Part shown: positions 8,284 through 17,812 of the stretch, in pieces
How positions within the stretch are numbered: position 1 is the stretch's first letter
How the letters are laid out: every line of letters starts with the position of its first letter
DNA from: Pseudomonadota bacterium
GTDB taxonomy: Bacteria; Pseudomonadota; Gammaproteobacteria; Steroidobacterales; Steroidobacteraceae
Reading direction: 5' to 3'
Length of the DNA stretch: 64,000 bases
Assembly (NCBI GenBank): GCA_018241425.1
Contig: JAFEDU010000001.1
Coordinates: 186,001-250,000, forward strand
Program-made: the position numbers and the translations under genes
The notes under the pieces: generated by a model
Seen by the model: only the letters and a program-made list of their open reading frames with translations
Databases searched by the model: none
What the model was told of the DNA's origin: nothing

Positions 8284-8898
8284 ATGGGGGTCTACGGGCC
8301 TGTGAAGCGCATGCGCGCCCTGTCCGAGTCTCTTAATTGCGACGGCGGCCGGGGCCTTGTGCTCCTGGCCCTCGTGGCCCTGGTCCTGCTGCCGTGCCTG
8401 GGGGGCGAGCCGGCCCGCTTGACGCTGCGGTACGACCGGGCCGGACTCGAGGCCCACCAGTGGTGGCGCCTTGCGACCGCGCACCTGGTGCACCTCGGCG
8501 TGCGGCACGCCCTCGTCAACGCCCTGGGGCTGGTCCTCCTGTGGGTGCTGTTCGCGCGCGACTACGGGGCGCGCCAGTGGCTCGCCATCGTGGCCGCCTC
8601 CGCGCTCGCCATCGATGCGGGCCTGTGGTTCCTGTCTTCGACCGTCACCTGGTACGTCGGTTCCTCGGGCGTGCTGCACGGGATCCTGGGCGCCGGCACC
8701 CTGGCGCAGCTGAGGCGCCGCGAGGCGACCGGCTACCTGCTCGCGGTGATCCTCATCGGCAAGCTGCTCTACGAGCAGCGCATCGGGCCGCTGCCATTCT
8801 CCGGCAGCCCCGACGTCGTGGTCGATGCGCACCTGTACGGACTGGCCGGCGGGGTGGCCGCCGCCCTGGCCGTGGGCGCGCGCAGGCAGCCGCTATAA
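8284..8898 (+). CDS. Rhombosortase-type rhomboid intramembrane serine protease
   Basis: Predicted 204 residues with about six membrane helices. The rhomboid catalytic pair is visible: Ser128 in G-S-S-G-V-L-H-G and His183 in D-A-H-L-Y-G-L-A-G-G. An H-L-V-H-L-G-x-x-H-x-x-x-N motif lies in the second helix region. This compact form matches rhombosortases, which cleave C-terminal GlyGly-CTERM tags of exported proteins, often T2SS substrates. The divergent gsp operon supports that role. No protein in this window clearly ends in a GlyGly-CTERM tag. The start could also be the ATG at 8311; neither has a strong ribosome binding site. Confidence 0.8.
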   Translation: MGVYGPVKRMRALSESLNCDGGRGLVLLALVALVLLPCLGGEPARLTLRYDRAGLEAHQWWRLATAHLVHLGVRHALVNALGLVLLWVLFARDYGARQWLAIVAASALAIDAGLWFLSSTVTWYVGSSGVLHGILGAGTLAQLRRREATGYLLAVILIGKLLYEQRIGPLPFSGSPDVVVDAHLYGLAGGVAAALAVGARRQPL

Positions 8899-8899
8899 T
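8894..8899 (+). promoter_or_regulatory. Candidate -10 box for fabD
   Basis: A perfect TATAAT hexamer overlaps the stop codon of the rhombosortase gene, 33 nt upstream of the fabD start. No good -35 hexamer lies 16-18 nt further up, so this is only a candidate. Confidence 0.4.
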
Positions 8900-8931
8900 C
8901 CGCCGCGGTCGCGTTCCGGTAAGGAGAGGGC

Positions 8932-9873
8932 ATGGGATTCGCGTTCGTGTTTCCGGGGCAGGGCTCGCAGTCGGTCGGCATGCTCGCCGAGCTGGCGCAG
9001 GCGCAGCCCGTGGTCCGGGCGACCTTCGGTGAGGCCTCGCAGGTGCTCGGCTACGACCTGTGGCAGCTGGTGAGCGCCGGGCCCGCCGAGAGCCTGAATG
9101 CCACCGAGCGCACCCAGCCGGCGATGCTGGCGGCCGGCGTCGCCGCCTGGCGCGTCTGGCAGGCCCGGGGCGGTGGCGTCCCGCAGGTGGTCTCCGGCCA
9201 CAGCCTGGGCGAGTTCACCGCGCTCGTGTGTGCCGGGGCCCTGGACTTCGCCGCCGCGATCGACCTGGTGCGCTTCCGCGGGCAGGCGATGCAGGAGGCG
9301 GTGCCGGCCGGCACGGGCGCCATGGCGGCGATCCTCGGGCTCGAGGACGCCGCGGTCGAGGCCGCCTGTGCGCAGGCCGCGCAGGGCGGGGTGGTGGAGC
9401 CGGCCAACTTCAATTCCCCTGGGCAGGTGGTGATCGCCGGGGAGAGCGCCGCGGTGGCGCGTGCCATCGAGGCCGCCAAGGCCGCAGGCGCCAAGCGCGC
9501 GGTGCTGCTGCCGGTGAGCGTGCCCTCGCACTCGAGCCTGATGCTCCAGGCAGCAGAGCGGCTGCGCGAGCGACTCGCGCGCCTCGAGGTCGCCTCCCCG
9601 GGCATCCGTTACGTCAGCGCGGTGGATGCGACCGAGCACGAGCGGCCGGATGACATCCGCGCCCTCCTGGTGCGCCAGCTGTCGAGCCCGGTGCGCTGGT
9701 CGCAGACCCTGAAGGCGCTGGCCACCCCGGACGTGCACCAGGTGATCGAGTGCGGACCGGGCAAGGTGCTCACCGGACTCAACAAGCGAATCGAGAAGCG
9801 CGAGGGCCTGAGCTACCTCGCGCTCGAGGACCCGGCCTCCATCGAGGCGGCATTCATGGCGACGCGGGGGTAG
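8932..9873 (+). CDS. fabD: Malonyl-CoA:ACP transacylase
   Basis: Predicted 313 residues, the normal length. FabD transfers malonyl groups from CoA to acyl carrier protein for fatty-acid elongation in the cytoplasm. The nucleophile motif G-H-S-L-G-E-F places the catalytic Ser at residue 91. The N-terminal F-V-F-P-G-Q-G-S-Q and the V-x-x-P-S-H-S motif with the second catalytic His are present. The ATG at 8932 has a strong AAGGAGAGGG ribosome binding site. fabG follows after 4 nt. The usual upstream plsX and fabH are absent here. Confidence 0.97.
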   Translation: MGFAFVFPGQGSQSVGMLAELAQAQPVVRATFGEASQVLGYDLWQLVSAGPAESLNATERTQPAMLAAGVAAWRVWQARGGGVPQVVSGHSLGEFTALVCAGALDFAAAIDLVRFRGQAMQEAVPAGTGAMAAILGLEDAAVEAACAQAAQGGVVEPANFNSPGQVVIAGESAAVARAIEAAKAAGAKRAVLLPVSVPSHSSLMLQAAERLRERLARLEVASPGIRYVSAVDATEHERPDDIRALLVRQLSSPVRWSQTLKALATPDVHQVIECGPGKVLTGLNKRIEKREGLSYLALEDPASIEAAFMATRG

Positions 9874-9877
9874 TTTC

Positions 9878-10618
9878 ATGCTGGAGAAGGAAGTCGCGCT
9901 CGTCACGGGCGCATCGCGCGGAATCGGCAATGCGATCGCGCTCGCCCTGGGCGCCGCCGGGGCCACGGTCATCGGCACTGCCACCACGCCCGAAGGCGCC
10001 GAGCGCCTCACGGCGCAGCTTGCGGAGCGCAACGTGCGCGGCCGCGGGGCGGTGCTCGATGCCTCCGATCCCGCCTCCATCGATGCGCTCATGGCGCAGA
10101 TGGAAGCCGCAGGCGAGTCCCCCTCGGTGCTGGTCAACAATGCGGCCATCACCCGCGACACGCTGCTCCTGCGCATGAAAGGGGAGGACTGGGACCAGGT
10201 CATCGCGACCAACCTCACCGCCGTGTTCCGCCTGTCCAAGGCGTGCGTGAAGCGCATGATGAAGGAGCGCCACGGCCGCATCGTGAACCTCACCTCGGTC
10301 GTGGGCGTGACCGGGAACGCCGGCCAGGCGAACTACGCCGCCGCCAAGGCCGGCCTCATCGGGTTCACCAAGTCCCTCGCCAAGGAACTCGCCTCGCGCG
10401 GCATCACGGTCAATGCCGTCGCACCTGGGTTCATCGACACCGACATGACGCGCGGCCTCAGCGAGGACCAGAAGGCGGCGTTGCTGACGCAGATCCCGAT
10501 GGGGCGGCTCGGCTCGCCGCAGGACGTGGCCGCCGCAGTCGTGTTCCTGGTGTCCCCGCAGGCGGCCTACATCACCGGCGAGACGCTGCACGTCAATGGC
10601 GGCATGTACATGCCCTGA
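9878..10618 (+). CDS. fabG: 3-oxoacyl-[ACP] reductase
   Basis: Predicted 246 residues. This is the NADPH-dependent reductase of fatty-acid synthesis, a classical SDR: T-G-A-S-R-G-I-G near the N-terminus, N-N-A-A, a Ser near residue 140, Tyr153 in N-Y-A-A-A-K, and a C-terminal T-L-H-V-N-G-G-M-Y-M. It lies 4 nt behind fabD. The family's usual partner acpP is displaced by 1.7 kb because a convergent serine hydrolase gene follows. Confidence 0.96.
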   Translation: MLEKEVALVTGASRGIGNAIALALGAAGATVIGTATTPEGAERLTAQLAERNVRGRGAVLDASDPASIDALMAQMEAAGESPSVLVNNAAITRDTLLLRMKGEDWDQVIATNLTAVFRLSKACVKRMMKERHGRIVNLTSVVGVTGNAGQANYAAAKAGLIGFTKSLAKELASRGITVNAVAPGFIDTDMTRGLSEDQKAALLTQIPMGRLGSPQDVAAAVVFLVSPQAAYITGETLHVNGGMYMP

Positions 10619-10634
10619 AGGGGCACGGGCCGCC

Positions 10635-11882
10635 TCAGGCGGCGGCGTACGGCCGGTAGAGCGCGGTCATGCCCTCGTTCAGGGCATCGTCGGCCCGCTC
10701 GCCCGGGTAGTTGGTCGCGAGCACCACCGCGACGTCCTGGGCGGTGTCCACCAGCACCTTGGCGAGGTTCATGCTGTTGGAGCCGTTGTGCGTCAGGAGC
10801 GGGGTCGCCGACCAGGCGAACTTCACGATTCCCCAGCCCATCCCGTACTGCCCTTCCGAGGGCACTCCCGGGCGCGGGTGCTCGATGCGGCCGGTGTCGA
10901 TGTGCGGGCGGTGGATCCGGGCAAGGGTCTGCGGCTTCACGAGGTGCGGTGCGCGCCTGGCAAGTCCCGCGTTCCATCCGGCCCAGGTCGCAAAGTCCCG
11001 GATCGACATGTGGGCGGTTCCCGCCGGCCCGAGCACGGGCGGGATGTCCGCCGCGGCGCCCCAGAGCATCGGGGTCGCCGCGCCGTGGTCGTCGACCTGG
11101 TGGCCGACCGGAGCATCCAGGCGCCCCGTGCTCGCCTGGGCGCCCAGTCCCGCGCTCGTGAGCCCAAGCGGGGCGAAGATGCGCCCGGTGATGAGTGACT
11201 CCCAGGGATCCCCGAGGGCCGTCTCGATCATGGCGCCCCCGATCAGGTAGCCGAGGTTCGCGTAGTGGAACTCCTTCCCGGGCGGGGTGGCGGGTGCGTG
11301 GTGCTTCCAGGCGTCGATCACCCGCAGCCGCAGCGGGGCGAGGTTGTACTGGAAGGCGTCCGTGTTGAAGTAGAGCTGCAACAGCTCGTCCGTGTCGCTC
11401 GGGATGCCGCCTGCGTGCGAGAGCAGCTGCTCGAGCGTGACCTGGGCGAGCGCGGGATTCAGGTCCGGGACCTGGCGGCCGAGCACGTCCCCGATCCGGC
11501 TGTCCCAGGCGAGCTTCCCGGACTCGACCGCCATGCCGGCGAGCAGCGCCGTCATGGCCTTCGTATCGGAGCCCAGGTGGTAGCGGTCATCGAGCGTCAC
11601 CGGAACCGTCCGGCCGAGCGCCCGCACGCCGCTCGCCCCGGCAGCGATCAGTTCCCCGCGCTGCACCACGGCGCCGGCGACCGAGGGCAGGCGGTAGCGG
11701 CCGCGCAGTGCCTCGAGCTCCCCGGTCAGGTCCCGCGCGGGCGTCGCCTTCGGGGCGGGCGCCTGCGCCGGCGTTTCCGCGGGCAGTGTGGTCAGTCCCA
11801 GCGCCAGCGCCGCAAGGGCTGTGCGCCGCGACAGCACGGGGGTCGAATCCGGGGCATCCGTGACAACCGGCTCAAGGTCCAT
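10635..11882 (-). CDS. Exported class C beta-lactamase-like serine hydrolase
   Basis: Predicted 415 residues. A twin-arginine-like signal (L-S-R-R-T-A-L-A-A-L-A-L-G) lies at residues 23-36. The beta-lactamase/DD-peptidase motifs are S105-x-x-K108 in G-S-D-T-K, Y207-x-N in H-Y-A-N-L-G-Y, and a late H-N-G-S in place of K-T-G. This suits the S12 esterase/DD-peptidase group more than a true beta-lactamase. The ATG at 11882 is preferred because GGAAGGA lies six bases upstream; an in-frame GTG at 11897 is the alternative. It sits inverted inside the fatty-acid cluster, between fabG and acpP, which suggests insertion. Its substrate is unknown. Confidence 0.85.
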   Translation of the reverse strand: MDLEPVVTDAPDSTPVLSRRTALAALALGLTTLPAETPAQAPAPKATPARDLTGELEALRGRYRLPSVAGAVVQRGELIAAGASGVRALGRTVPVTLDDRYHLGSDTKAMTALLAGMAVESGKLAWDSRIGDVLGRQVPDLNPALAQVTLEQLLSHAGGIPSDTDELLQLYFNTDAFQYNLAPLRLRVIDAWKHHAPATPPGKEFHYANLGYLIGGAMIETALGDPWESLITGRIFAPLGLTSAGLGAQASTGRLDAPVGHQVDDHGAATPMLWGAAADIPPVLGPAGTAHMSIRDFATWAGWNAGLARRAPHLVKPQTLARIHRPHIDTGRIEHPRPGVPSEGQYGMGWGIVKFAWSATPLLTHNGSNSMNLAKVLVDTAQDVAVVLATNYPGERADDALNEGMTALYRPYAAA

Positions 11883-12307
11883 GGCGCGTCCTTCCACGTG
11901 CGGTGAACTGCGGGCGATGCGCTGCGACTATACGCACCGGGGCCGCAAGGCCCGTTGCAGCCATGCGACGCGGAGCGTCCGGCGCATCCGCCGCAGCGCG
12001 TGCCGGGTGAGGCGAGGGAAATCGGGGGTGCACCGGGAGCGGGGCGGGCGGACGCCTTGCCGGCCGCGGGCGGGGGCCGTGCACTCACGTCTGCAGCGGC
12101 AGCCGGCGTTGGCACGGCGCGACAACGTTCCGGGCGCCGGCGTCGCCTGCGGCGACCTCGCGGACCAGTTTCGCCAGTAAAAACAATCACTCGCGTGAGT
12201 GGCACCCCAAGGGGTGTTCCCCTACAATACCGCGCCCGCGCACCCGGCGAGACCCTTGGCCGGTGCGGTGGTGTTTTTCATTCGTTCTACATAAGGACCA
12301 TCCGCTA
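11883..12307. other. Intergenic region between the serine hydrolase and acpP
   Basis: About 425 bases with no convincing gene on either strand; short open frames here lack ribosome binding sites and domain sense. It contains a short dyad (CACCCC-AA-GGGGTG, 12203-12216) and a TACAAT hexamer just before acpP. Confidence 0.6.
12223..12228 (+). promoter_or_regulatory. Candidate -10 box for acpP
   Basis: TACAAT lies about 80 nt before the acpP start, directly after the dyad at 12203-12216. The -35 region (TGGCAC with a 17-nt spacer) is weak. The dyad could be an operator between the two elements, but this is inference. Confidence 0.35.
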
Positions 12308-12550
12308 ATGAGCACAGTCGAGCAGCAGGTCAAGGCCATCGTTGCCGAGCAGCTGGGCGTCAAACAGGAACAGGTGACCAACGACGCCTCGTTCGTCGAC
12401 GACCTCGGGGCCGATTCACTCGACACGGTCGAGCTGGTCATGGCCCTCGAAGAAGAATTCGAGATCGAGATCCCGGACGAGGACGCCGAGAAGATCACGA
12501 CGGTTCACCAGGCGATCGACTACATCAACGAGCGCCGCAGCAAGTCCTGA
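12308..12550 (+). CDS. acpP: Acyl carrier protein
   Basis: Predicted 80 residues. This small, acidic carrier bears growing acyl chains on a phosphopantetheine attached to the Ser of the D-S-L-D motif (in [10 protein letters not shown]). The [16 protein letters not shown] segment is the classical helix III region. The ATG at 12308 follows an AAGGA site; earlier in-frame codons add a non-homologous leader. fabF follows 48 nt later. Confidence 0.98.
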   Translation: MSTVEQQVKAIVAEQLGVKQEQVTNDASFVDDLGADSLDTVELVMALEEEFEIEIPDEDAEKITTVHQAIDYINERRSKS

Positions 12551-12598
12551 GCGCGGCGCGCCTGTGCGCTTGCCCCTTGGGAGTCATACGGATAGTGC

Positions 12599-13846
<1,248 letters not shown>

Positions 13847-13854
13847 AGCGAAAG

Positions 13855-13870
13855 CCTCCCGCACGGGAGG
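13855..13870 (+). promoter_or_regulatory. Inverted repeat overlapping the pabB ribosome binding site
   Basis: CCTCCCG (13855-13861) and CGGGAGG (13864-13870) form a short perfect stem that would hide the GGGAGGA sequence preceding the pabB ATG. It may act as a weak terminator after fabF or reduce pabB translation. There is no U-tract. Confidence 0.35.
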
Positions 13871-13879
13871 ACGCTCCCG

Positions 13880-15247
13880 ATGCGCAACTGCCTCATCCGC
13901 GAGCTGAGCCTGCCGCCCACGGTGCTGCAGCACCTGGCGGCCGCGCACCCGGAGCGCTTCCCGCTGCTCCTGGACAGCGCGGCCTTGGGTCCCCTGAGCG
14001 ATGCGAGCCTCCTGCTCGCCTACCCGCAGGCGGCGCTGTGGCTCGATGCCGCCGGCACCCTGCACGGTGAGGGCATGCGGCCGGCCGGCCGCGGGTTCCT
14101 CGACTCGCTGGAGGCCTGGTGGAGCGCCGAGCGCGCCCCGTCCCCCGAGCCCCCGCTGCCCTTCACCGGGGGATGGGCGGTGTTCCTGGGCTACGAGCTC
14201 GCCCAGGAAGTCGAGCCCCACCTGCGGCTCCCGCGCACGCCGCTGCCGTGGAGCGCCTTTGCACTGCGCACGCCGGCCGCCCTGGTCCACGAGCTCAAGT
14301 CCGGGCGCGTGCTCGCCGTCGCCGAACCCGGCGCGGAAAAGCACCTCGACCAGCTCGAGCGCGAAGCCCGGGCCGCCGCGGGCACGGCCACGCACGGGAA
14401 CCTCGAGATCCTCGACGTGCAGGAGGAGGACCCCGGGGCGTACCTCGAGCGCGTGCGCCGCGCGAAGGAGTACGTGCGGGCCGGGGACATCTACCAGGCA
14501 AACCTGTCGCGCCCGTGGGACGTGCGCGTGCGCACGGACTCGGCCGCGGGGGCCGCCGCCGCGCTCTACGCGCGCCTGCGCGCCGCCAACCCCGCCCCGT
14601 TCGCCGCTCTCGCGCAGTACCAGGGCATCGCGATCGTGAGTTCCTCGCCCGAGCGCCTGGTACGCGTCTCGGGCCGCGACGTGGACACGCGGCCGATCGC
14701 CGGGACCCGCCCGCGCAGCCGCCGCCCCGGGGACGACCTGCGCGAGATGTCCGAGCTTGCCGCGCATCCCAAGGAGCGTGCCGAGCACATCATGCTCATC
14801 GACCTGGAGCGCAACGATCTCGGCCGCGTGTGCGAGGCCGGCAGCGTGCACGTCGATGAGCTCATGACCATCGAGTCGTACACGCACGTGCACCACATCG
14901 TCTCCAACGTCTCCGGGCGCCTGCGGCCGGAAGTGACGCCGGTGGGTGCCCTGCGCGCGGTGTTTCCCGGCGGCACCATCACCGGGGTGCCCAAGTTCCG
15001 CTGCATGCAGATCATCGCGGAGCTCGAGGGCGCCGGTCGCGGCGCCTACACCGGCTCGCTCGGCTACCTCACCCGCGACGGGCGCCTGGACACCAACATC
15101 CTGATCCGCACCATGACACTGACCGGCGCTGCGGCACGCTTCCATGCCGGGGCGGGCATCGTCGCGGACTCCGATCCCGAGCGCGAGCTCGAGGAGACCC
15201 GCGCCAAGGCGCGCGGGGTCCTCGCCGCCCTCAAGGCACCGGCATGA
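13880..15247 (+). CDS. pabB: Aminodeoxychorismate synthase component I
   Basis: Predicted 455 residues. It has the chorismate-binding enzyme fold: an N-terminal PabB-like domain, A-G-D-I-Y-Q-A-N-L-S-R, S-S-S-P-E-R-L, P-I-A-G-T-R-P-R, I-D-L-E-R-N-D-L-G-R, and F-P-G-G-T-I-T-G-V-P-K. With a PabA amidotransferase it would make aminodeoxychorismate for folate. It overlaps pabC by 4 nt, which strongly supports PabB over TrpE. The residue matching the catalytic Lys274 of E. coli PabB (P-I-K-G-T) is Ala274, as in TrpE-type enzymes. No pabA is in the window. Confidence 0.88.
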   Translation: MRNCLIRELSLPPTVLQHLAAAHPERFPLLLDSAALGPLSDASLLLAYPQAALWLDAAGTLHGEGMRPAGRGFLDSLEAWWSAERAPSPEPPLPFTGGWAVFLGYELAQEVEPHLRLPRTPLPWSAFALRTPAALVHELKSGRVLAVAEPGAEKHLDQLEREARAAAGTATHGNLEILDVQEEDPGAYLERVRRAKEYVRAGDIYQANLSRPWDVRVRTDSAAGAAAALYARLRAANPAPFAALAQYQGIAIVSSSPERLVRVSGRDVDTRPIAGTRPRSRRPGDDLREMSELAAHPKERAEHIMLIDLERNDLGRVCEAGSVHVDELMTIESYTHVHHIVSNVSGRLRPEVTPVGALRAVFPGGTITGVPKFRCMQIIAELEGAGRGAYTGSLGYLTRDGRLDTNILIRTMTLTGAAARFHAGAGIVADSDPERELEETRAKARGVLAALKAPA

Positions 15248-16101
15248 CCTTCGATACGGGGCTGCCGCAGCGCGCGTGGGTGGACGGCCGCGAGGCCCCG
15301 GCCGTCGCACTCCGGGACCGCGGCCTTCAGTACGGCGACGGCCTCTTCGAGACCCTCGCATGCCTGCCCTCGGGCGTGCGCTTCGGGCAGCTGCACCTTG
15401 GGCGCCTCGCCGCCGGCTGCGAGCGCCTGCGCATCCCGCTGCCGGAGGCCCACGTGCTGCGTGACGAGATCGCATGCGCGGCGCGGGGCGATAGGCCGGC
15501 CGTGCTCAAGCTCATCGTGACGCGCGGGCAGGCCACCGCGCGCGGCTACGCCGTGACCGGGCACGAACGGCCCACCCGCATCCTGCTGCGCTACCCCTGG
15601 GATCCGCCTGCGCCGGCCGCGGCGGGGCTGCGGGTGCGCCTCGGGGACCTGCGCTTCGGGGAGAACCCGCAGCTCGCGGGACTCAAGCACCTGAACCGCC
15701 TCGAGCAGGTGCTGGCACGGATGGAGTGGGGCGACCCCGCCATCGCCGAATCGCTGCACTGCTCCTCGAGCGGCGCGCTGGTCTCGGGCACGTCGAGCAA
15801 CGTGTTCCTGGTGCGCGGCGGGGCGCTCCTGACCCCGCGGCTGGACCTGTGCGGTGTGGCCGGGATTATGCGCGAGGTGGTGGGCCGGGTCGCCCGGGGT
15901 CTCGGGTTAGACTTCCGCACATGCCCCCTGGAACTCACCGACGTGCACGCGGCCGAGGAAATCTTCCTGACCAATGCGCTCACCGGCATCCGTGCGGTGC
16001 GCGAGCTCGCCGGGCGCGCGCTGCCGCAGGGACCGGTGACGGCGCAGCTGCAGGCGGCACTCGCGCCGCTCCTGCGGCACGCGCAGGAGGCCCCGCCGTG
16101 A
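15244..16101 (+). CDS. pabC: Aminodeoxychorismate lyase
   Basis: Predicted 285 residues. This is a class IV PLP-dependent enzyme converting aminodeoxychorismate to p-aminobenzoate and pyruvate. Family marks are R-G-L-Q-Y-G-D-G-L-F-E-T near the N-terminus, the PLP Lys in L-K-H-L-N-R-L-E, S-S-S-G-A-L-V-S-G-T-S-S-N-V-F and E-I-F-L-T-N-A-L-T-G. It overlaps pabB (ATGA) and mltG (GTGA), so the three genes form one translationally coupled unit. Confidence 0.93.
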   Translation: MTFDTGLPQRAWVDGREAPAVALRDRGLQYGDGLFETLACLPSGVRFGQLHLGRLAAGCERLRIPLPEAHVLRDEIACAARGDRPAVLKLIVTRGQATARGYAVTGHERPTRILLRYPWDPPAPAAAGLRVRLGDLRFGENPQLAGLKHLNRLEQVLARMEWGDPAIAESLHCSSSGALVSGTSSNVFLVRGGALLTPRLDLCGVAGIMREVVGRVARGLGLDFRTCPLELTDVHAAEEIFLTNALTGIRAVRELAGRALPQGPVTAQLQAALAPLLRHAQEAPP

Positions 16102-17177
16102 CCGCGCCGCGCCGGCAGGCCGGTCGCGGCCTCGTGACGCTGCTGACGCTCCTGGTGGTGGCCGGCGGCGTCGCGGCCTACCTGGGCATGCGCTGGCTCG
16201 CCCGCACCTACCAGTCGGCGGGACCCGTCGCGGCGGCGACCCGCTTCGAGGTGAGCCCGGGGACGAGCCTGCATGCCGCGCTCCAGCACCTGCAGGCGGC
16301 CGGGCTCCTCGGCGATGCGCGCGCGGTGCAGTGGTACCTGCGGGTCCACGGGATCCAGGTGCGGGTCAAGAGCGGCACCTACGAGATCCCGGCCCACGCA
16401 AGTCCCGAGCAGATCCTGACCCTGTTCGCGGAAGGCCGCGTCGTGCTCGAGCAGCTCACGGTGGTCGAGGGCGCCACCTTCGCGGACTTCCTCGAGGTGC
16501 TGGCCGCCACGCCCCACCTGCAGCACACGCTCAAGGACAAGAGCCCGGCCGAGGTGATGCGGCTCATCGGGCATCCGGACGACAAGCCGGAAGGGGAGTT
16601 CTTCCCCGACACTTACCGCTTCGCCGCCGGCACCGCGGACACGGCGATCCTGGAGATGGCCTACCAGGCGATGCAGCGCGAGCTCGCCGCCGCCTGGGAG
16701 CAGCGCGCCCAGGGGCTGCCGTTCGACACGCCTTACCAGGCCCTCATCATGGCCTCGCTGATCGAGAAGGAGGCGCAGCTGAAGAGTGAGCGCGCCGCGA
16801 TCGGCGGGGTGTTCGTCAACCGGCTGCACCGCGGCATGAAGCTGCAGTCCGACCCGACCGTGATCTACGGGCTGGGGGATGCCTACGACGGCTCGGTGCA
16901 CACCCGCGATCTCACGACCGATTCGCCCTACAACACCTACACGCGCGAGGGCCTGCCGCCGACGCCGATCTGCCTGCCGGGACGCGAGTCGCTGCTGGCG
17001 GCGGTGCAGCCGGAGGACACCGGGGCGCTGTTCTTCGTGGCGACCGGGTCCGGTGATGGCGCCCACCACTTCTCCCGTACGCTGGAGGAGCACAACCAGG
17101 CGGTGCAGCAGTACCTGGAGCGGATGCGCGGCACCCACCACGGCGGCGGAAGCCCCGCCGCCCCGGTGCGCCCGTGA
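16098..17177 (+). CDS. mltG: Endolytic murein transglycosylase
   Basis: Predicted 359 residues. MltG is an inner-membrane enzyme that cleaves nascent peptidoglycan glycan strands and sets their length. One N-terminal membrane helix lies at about residues 11-31, then a LysM-like region. The YceG active-site block follows: S-L-I-E-K-E-A-Q (Glu223/Glu225), S-D-P-T-V-I-Y-G-L-G, and Y-N-T-Y-x-x-x-G-L-P-P-x-P-I-C. The start is a GTG at 16098 overlapping the pabC stop, with AGGAGG upstream. tmk overlaps its end by 4 nt. Confidence 0.94.
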   Translation: MTAPRRQAGRGLVTLLTLLVVAGGVAAYLGMRWLARTYQSAGPVAAATRFEVSPGTSLHAALQHLQAAGLLGDARAVQWYLRVHGIQVRVKSGTYEIPAHASPEQILTLFAEGRVVLEQLTVVEGATFADFLEVLAATPHLQHTLKDKSPAEVMRLIGHPDDKPEGEFFPDTYRFAAGTADTAILEMAYQAMQRELAAAWEQRAQGLPFDTPYQALIMASLIEKEAQLKSERAAIGGVFVNRLHRGMKLQSDPTVIYGLGDAYDGSVHTRDLTTDSPYNTYTREGLPPTPICLPGRESLLAAVQPEDTGALFFVATGSGDGAHHFSRTLEEHNQAVQQYLERMRGTHHGGGSPAAPVRP

Positions 17178-17812
17178 GCACGGGCCGCTTCATCACGCTC
17201 GAGGGCATCGAGGGGGCCGGCAAGTCCACCGCGGCACGCTTCGTCGCCGAGCACCTGCGCGGCCTCGGCCACACGGTGCTGGCCACCCGCGAGCCGGGCG
17301 GCACGCCGCTCGCCGAGCGCATCCGGGCGCTGGTCCTGGAGCGCGGGCCGGAACCGGTGACCCCGGTCACCGAGACGCTGCTGATGTTCGCGGCCCGCGC
17401 CCTGCACGTGACCAACGTGATCGCCCCCGCGCTGGTACGCGGGGAGTGGGTGGTATGCGACCGCTTCACCGACGCCACGCGCGCCTACCAGGGTAGCGGC
17501 CGCGGCGTTGACCCGGCGCTCATCGAGTCACTCGCGCACGCGGTGCACGGGGCGCTCAACCCGCACCTCACGCTGCTCCTGGACCTGCCGGTGACCGAAG
17601 GCCTGCGCCGGGCGCGCGAGCGCAGCGGCGTGGCGAGCGATCGCTTCGAGGCCGAGGCGGTGAGCTTCTTCGAGAAGGTGCGCGCCGGCTACCGCGGCAT
17701 CGCTGATGCGGAACCGGCCCGGGTCCGCACCATCGATGCGCTCCGCCCGTTGCCGGAAGTGCAGGCTCAGGTCCTCGCAGCCCTGCGGCCGCTCACGCGG
17801 GGTGCCGCGTGA
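17174..17812 (+). CDS. tmk: Thymidylate kinase
   Basis: Predicted 212 residues. It phosphorylates dTMP to dTDP. The P-loop is G-I-E-G-A-G-K-S-T near residue 11, followed by T-R-E-P-G-G-T-P-L-A-E and C-D-R-F-T-D-A-T-R-A-Y-Q-G. The start codon is GTG, overlapping mltG by 4 nt, and the end overlaps holB by 4 nt. Confidence 0.96.
   Translation: MSTGRFITLEGIEGAGKSTAARFVAEHLRGLGHTVLATREPGGTPLAERIRALVLERGPEPVTPVTETLLMFAARALHVTNVIAPALVRGEWVVCDRFTDATRAYQGSGRGVDPALIESLAHAVHGALNPHLTLLLDLPVTEGLRRARERSGVASDRFEAEAVSFFEKVRAGYRGIADAEPARVRTIDALRPLPEVQAQVLAALRPLTRGAA

Noticed and set aside
12200..12216. Sigma-54 promoter (TGGCAC) before acpP
   Set aside because: The matching TGC-type -12 element is absent at the required spacing.
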